A stretch of DNA of 64,000 nucleotides from Nostoc sp. C052 (GTDB lineage: Bacteria > Cyanobacteriota > Cyanobacteriia > Cyanobacteriales > Nostocaceae). Of the stretch, positions 63,625 to 64,000 are shown piece by piece. Within the stretch, counting starts at the first letter, position 1. Every line of letters begins with the position of its first letter. Made by a program: the position numbers and the translations under genes. Where the stretch lies: positions 124,001-188,000 of the forward strand of contig NZ_CP040272.1 in NCBI RefSeq assembly GCF_013393905.1, written 5' to 3'. The notes under the pieces were generated by a model that was not told where the DNA came from, did no database searches, and saw only the letters and a program-made list of their open reading frames with translations.

Positions 63625-64000
63625 GATGCTAATACCTCCGATGCTCCTGTTGCGTAGTGCATAATCTTTTCTTGGGTGATTTCTTTGCCAAGACTGCCAT
63701 CCAGTTCGCCTACCAGCTGTCCTTCTCGCATCACTAAGACGCGATCGCTCATGCCGACAATCTCTGATAGTTCGCTGGAAACCATTAAAATAGCAACCCC
63801 TTGTGCTGCTAATTCGCTCATGATTCGGTAAATTTCACTTTTAGCACCGATATCTACGCCGCGTGTCGGCTCATCTAACATCAGTACTCTGGGCTTAATG
63901 GCTAACCAACGCGCTAGCAGTAGCTTCTGCTGATTACCACCAGAAAGATCCAATGCTCTAATTTCCAAGTTGGCTAGGCGGATATTAAAGTTTTCTACCG
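63621..64000 (-). CDS. CUT2 sugar ABC transporter ATP-binding protein (N-terminus beyond window)
   Basis: Only the C-terminal ~126 residues are in the window; the frame is open to the right edge (VENFNIRLANLEIRALDLSGGNQQK). Present are the signature LSGGNQQKLLLARWL, Walker B RVLMLDEPTRGVD, the D-loop and ILMVSSELSEIVGMSDRVLVMREG (H-loop position is Ser-Ser, as in the second half of RbsA-like proteins). This is the second ATPase domain of a fused RbsA/MglA-type protein. The substrate-binding protein gene is not in view. Confidence 0.92.
   Translation of the reverse strand, partial: VENFNIRLANLEIRALDLSGGNQQKLLLARWLAIKPRVLMLDEPTRGVDIGAKSEIYRIMSELAAQGVAILMVSSELSEIVGMSDRVLVMREGQLVGELDGSLGKEITQEKIMHYATGASEVLAS

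Overview
The window comes from a filamentous, heterocyst-type cyanobacterium, most likely Nostoc or a close relative. Support for this: many GCGATCGC (HIP1) octamers on both strands, a chlorophyll gene (chlM/bchM), a beta-carboxysome shell gene (ccmP), an SLH-OprB outer-membrane porin, heptamer tandem repeats and several families of hairpin/MITE-like interspersed repeats typical of Nostocales. There is no rRNA operon, CRISPR array or complete insertion sequence. One tRNA, tRNA-Ser(CGA), is present.

Layout. 1-7.3 kb: a pentapeptide-repeat/HhH membrane protein cut by the window edge, a stand-alone OLD-type ATPase-TOPRIM nuclease, a membrane Ser/Thr kinase and a CapA-like protein. 7.4-13 kb: tRNA-Ser, a PQQ-type sugar dehydrogenase behind an RTX/PPC protein, a 1 kb gene-free stretch, then ccmP with a pentapeptide-repeat gene. 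14-16.4 kb: an APH-fold kinase gene followed by a HopA1-family gene, the pairing used as a split Ser/Thr dehydratase in thioamitide and class V lanthipeptide pathways. 16.6-29.5 kb: housekeeping and small genes (xth, GT4 glycosyltransferase, zinc-ribbon protein, MDR dehydrogenase, nagA, purE, amidotransferase, DUF423 and others), one frameshifted pseudogene and an exact 210-bp tandem duplication. 29.8-35.9 kb: three related AAA ATPases in a row; the middle one is fused to TPRs, a membrane segment and a periplasmic-binding-protein domain. 36-46.5 kb: chlM, SMR exporter, GNAT, AMIN/beta-lactamase-like protein, gatB, a P-loop kinase, two tandem small RNAs, purH and a Uma2 nuclease. 46.7-53.8 kb: two translationally coupled giant genes (1065 and 1306 aa), the second an SF2-like helicase with a possible nuclease N-terminus. 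This is the best candidate for an undescribed (possibly defence) system. 53.9-60 kb: DUF1823, GH13 hydrolase, DAHP synthase, porin. 59.9-64 kb: a sugar-uptake set on the minus strand (ABC ATPase running off the edge, RbsC-like permease, MFS sugar porter, Gfo/Idh/MocA oxidoreductase).

How parts work together. ccmP and the pentapeptide gene look like one transcription unit. The RTX protein and the sugar dehydrogenase form a second unit of exported proteins. The ABC ATPase and permease overlap by four bases and feed carbohydrate uptake together with the adjacent porter and oxidoreductase. Intergenic space is shaped by at least three MITE-like families with two to four copies each, plus other hairpin repeats and heptamer repeats. 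All functional calls rest on motif reading only; no database search was possible.
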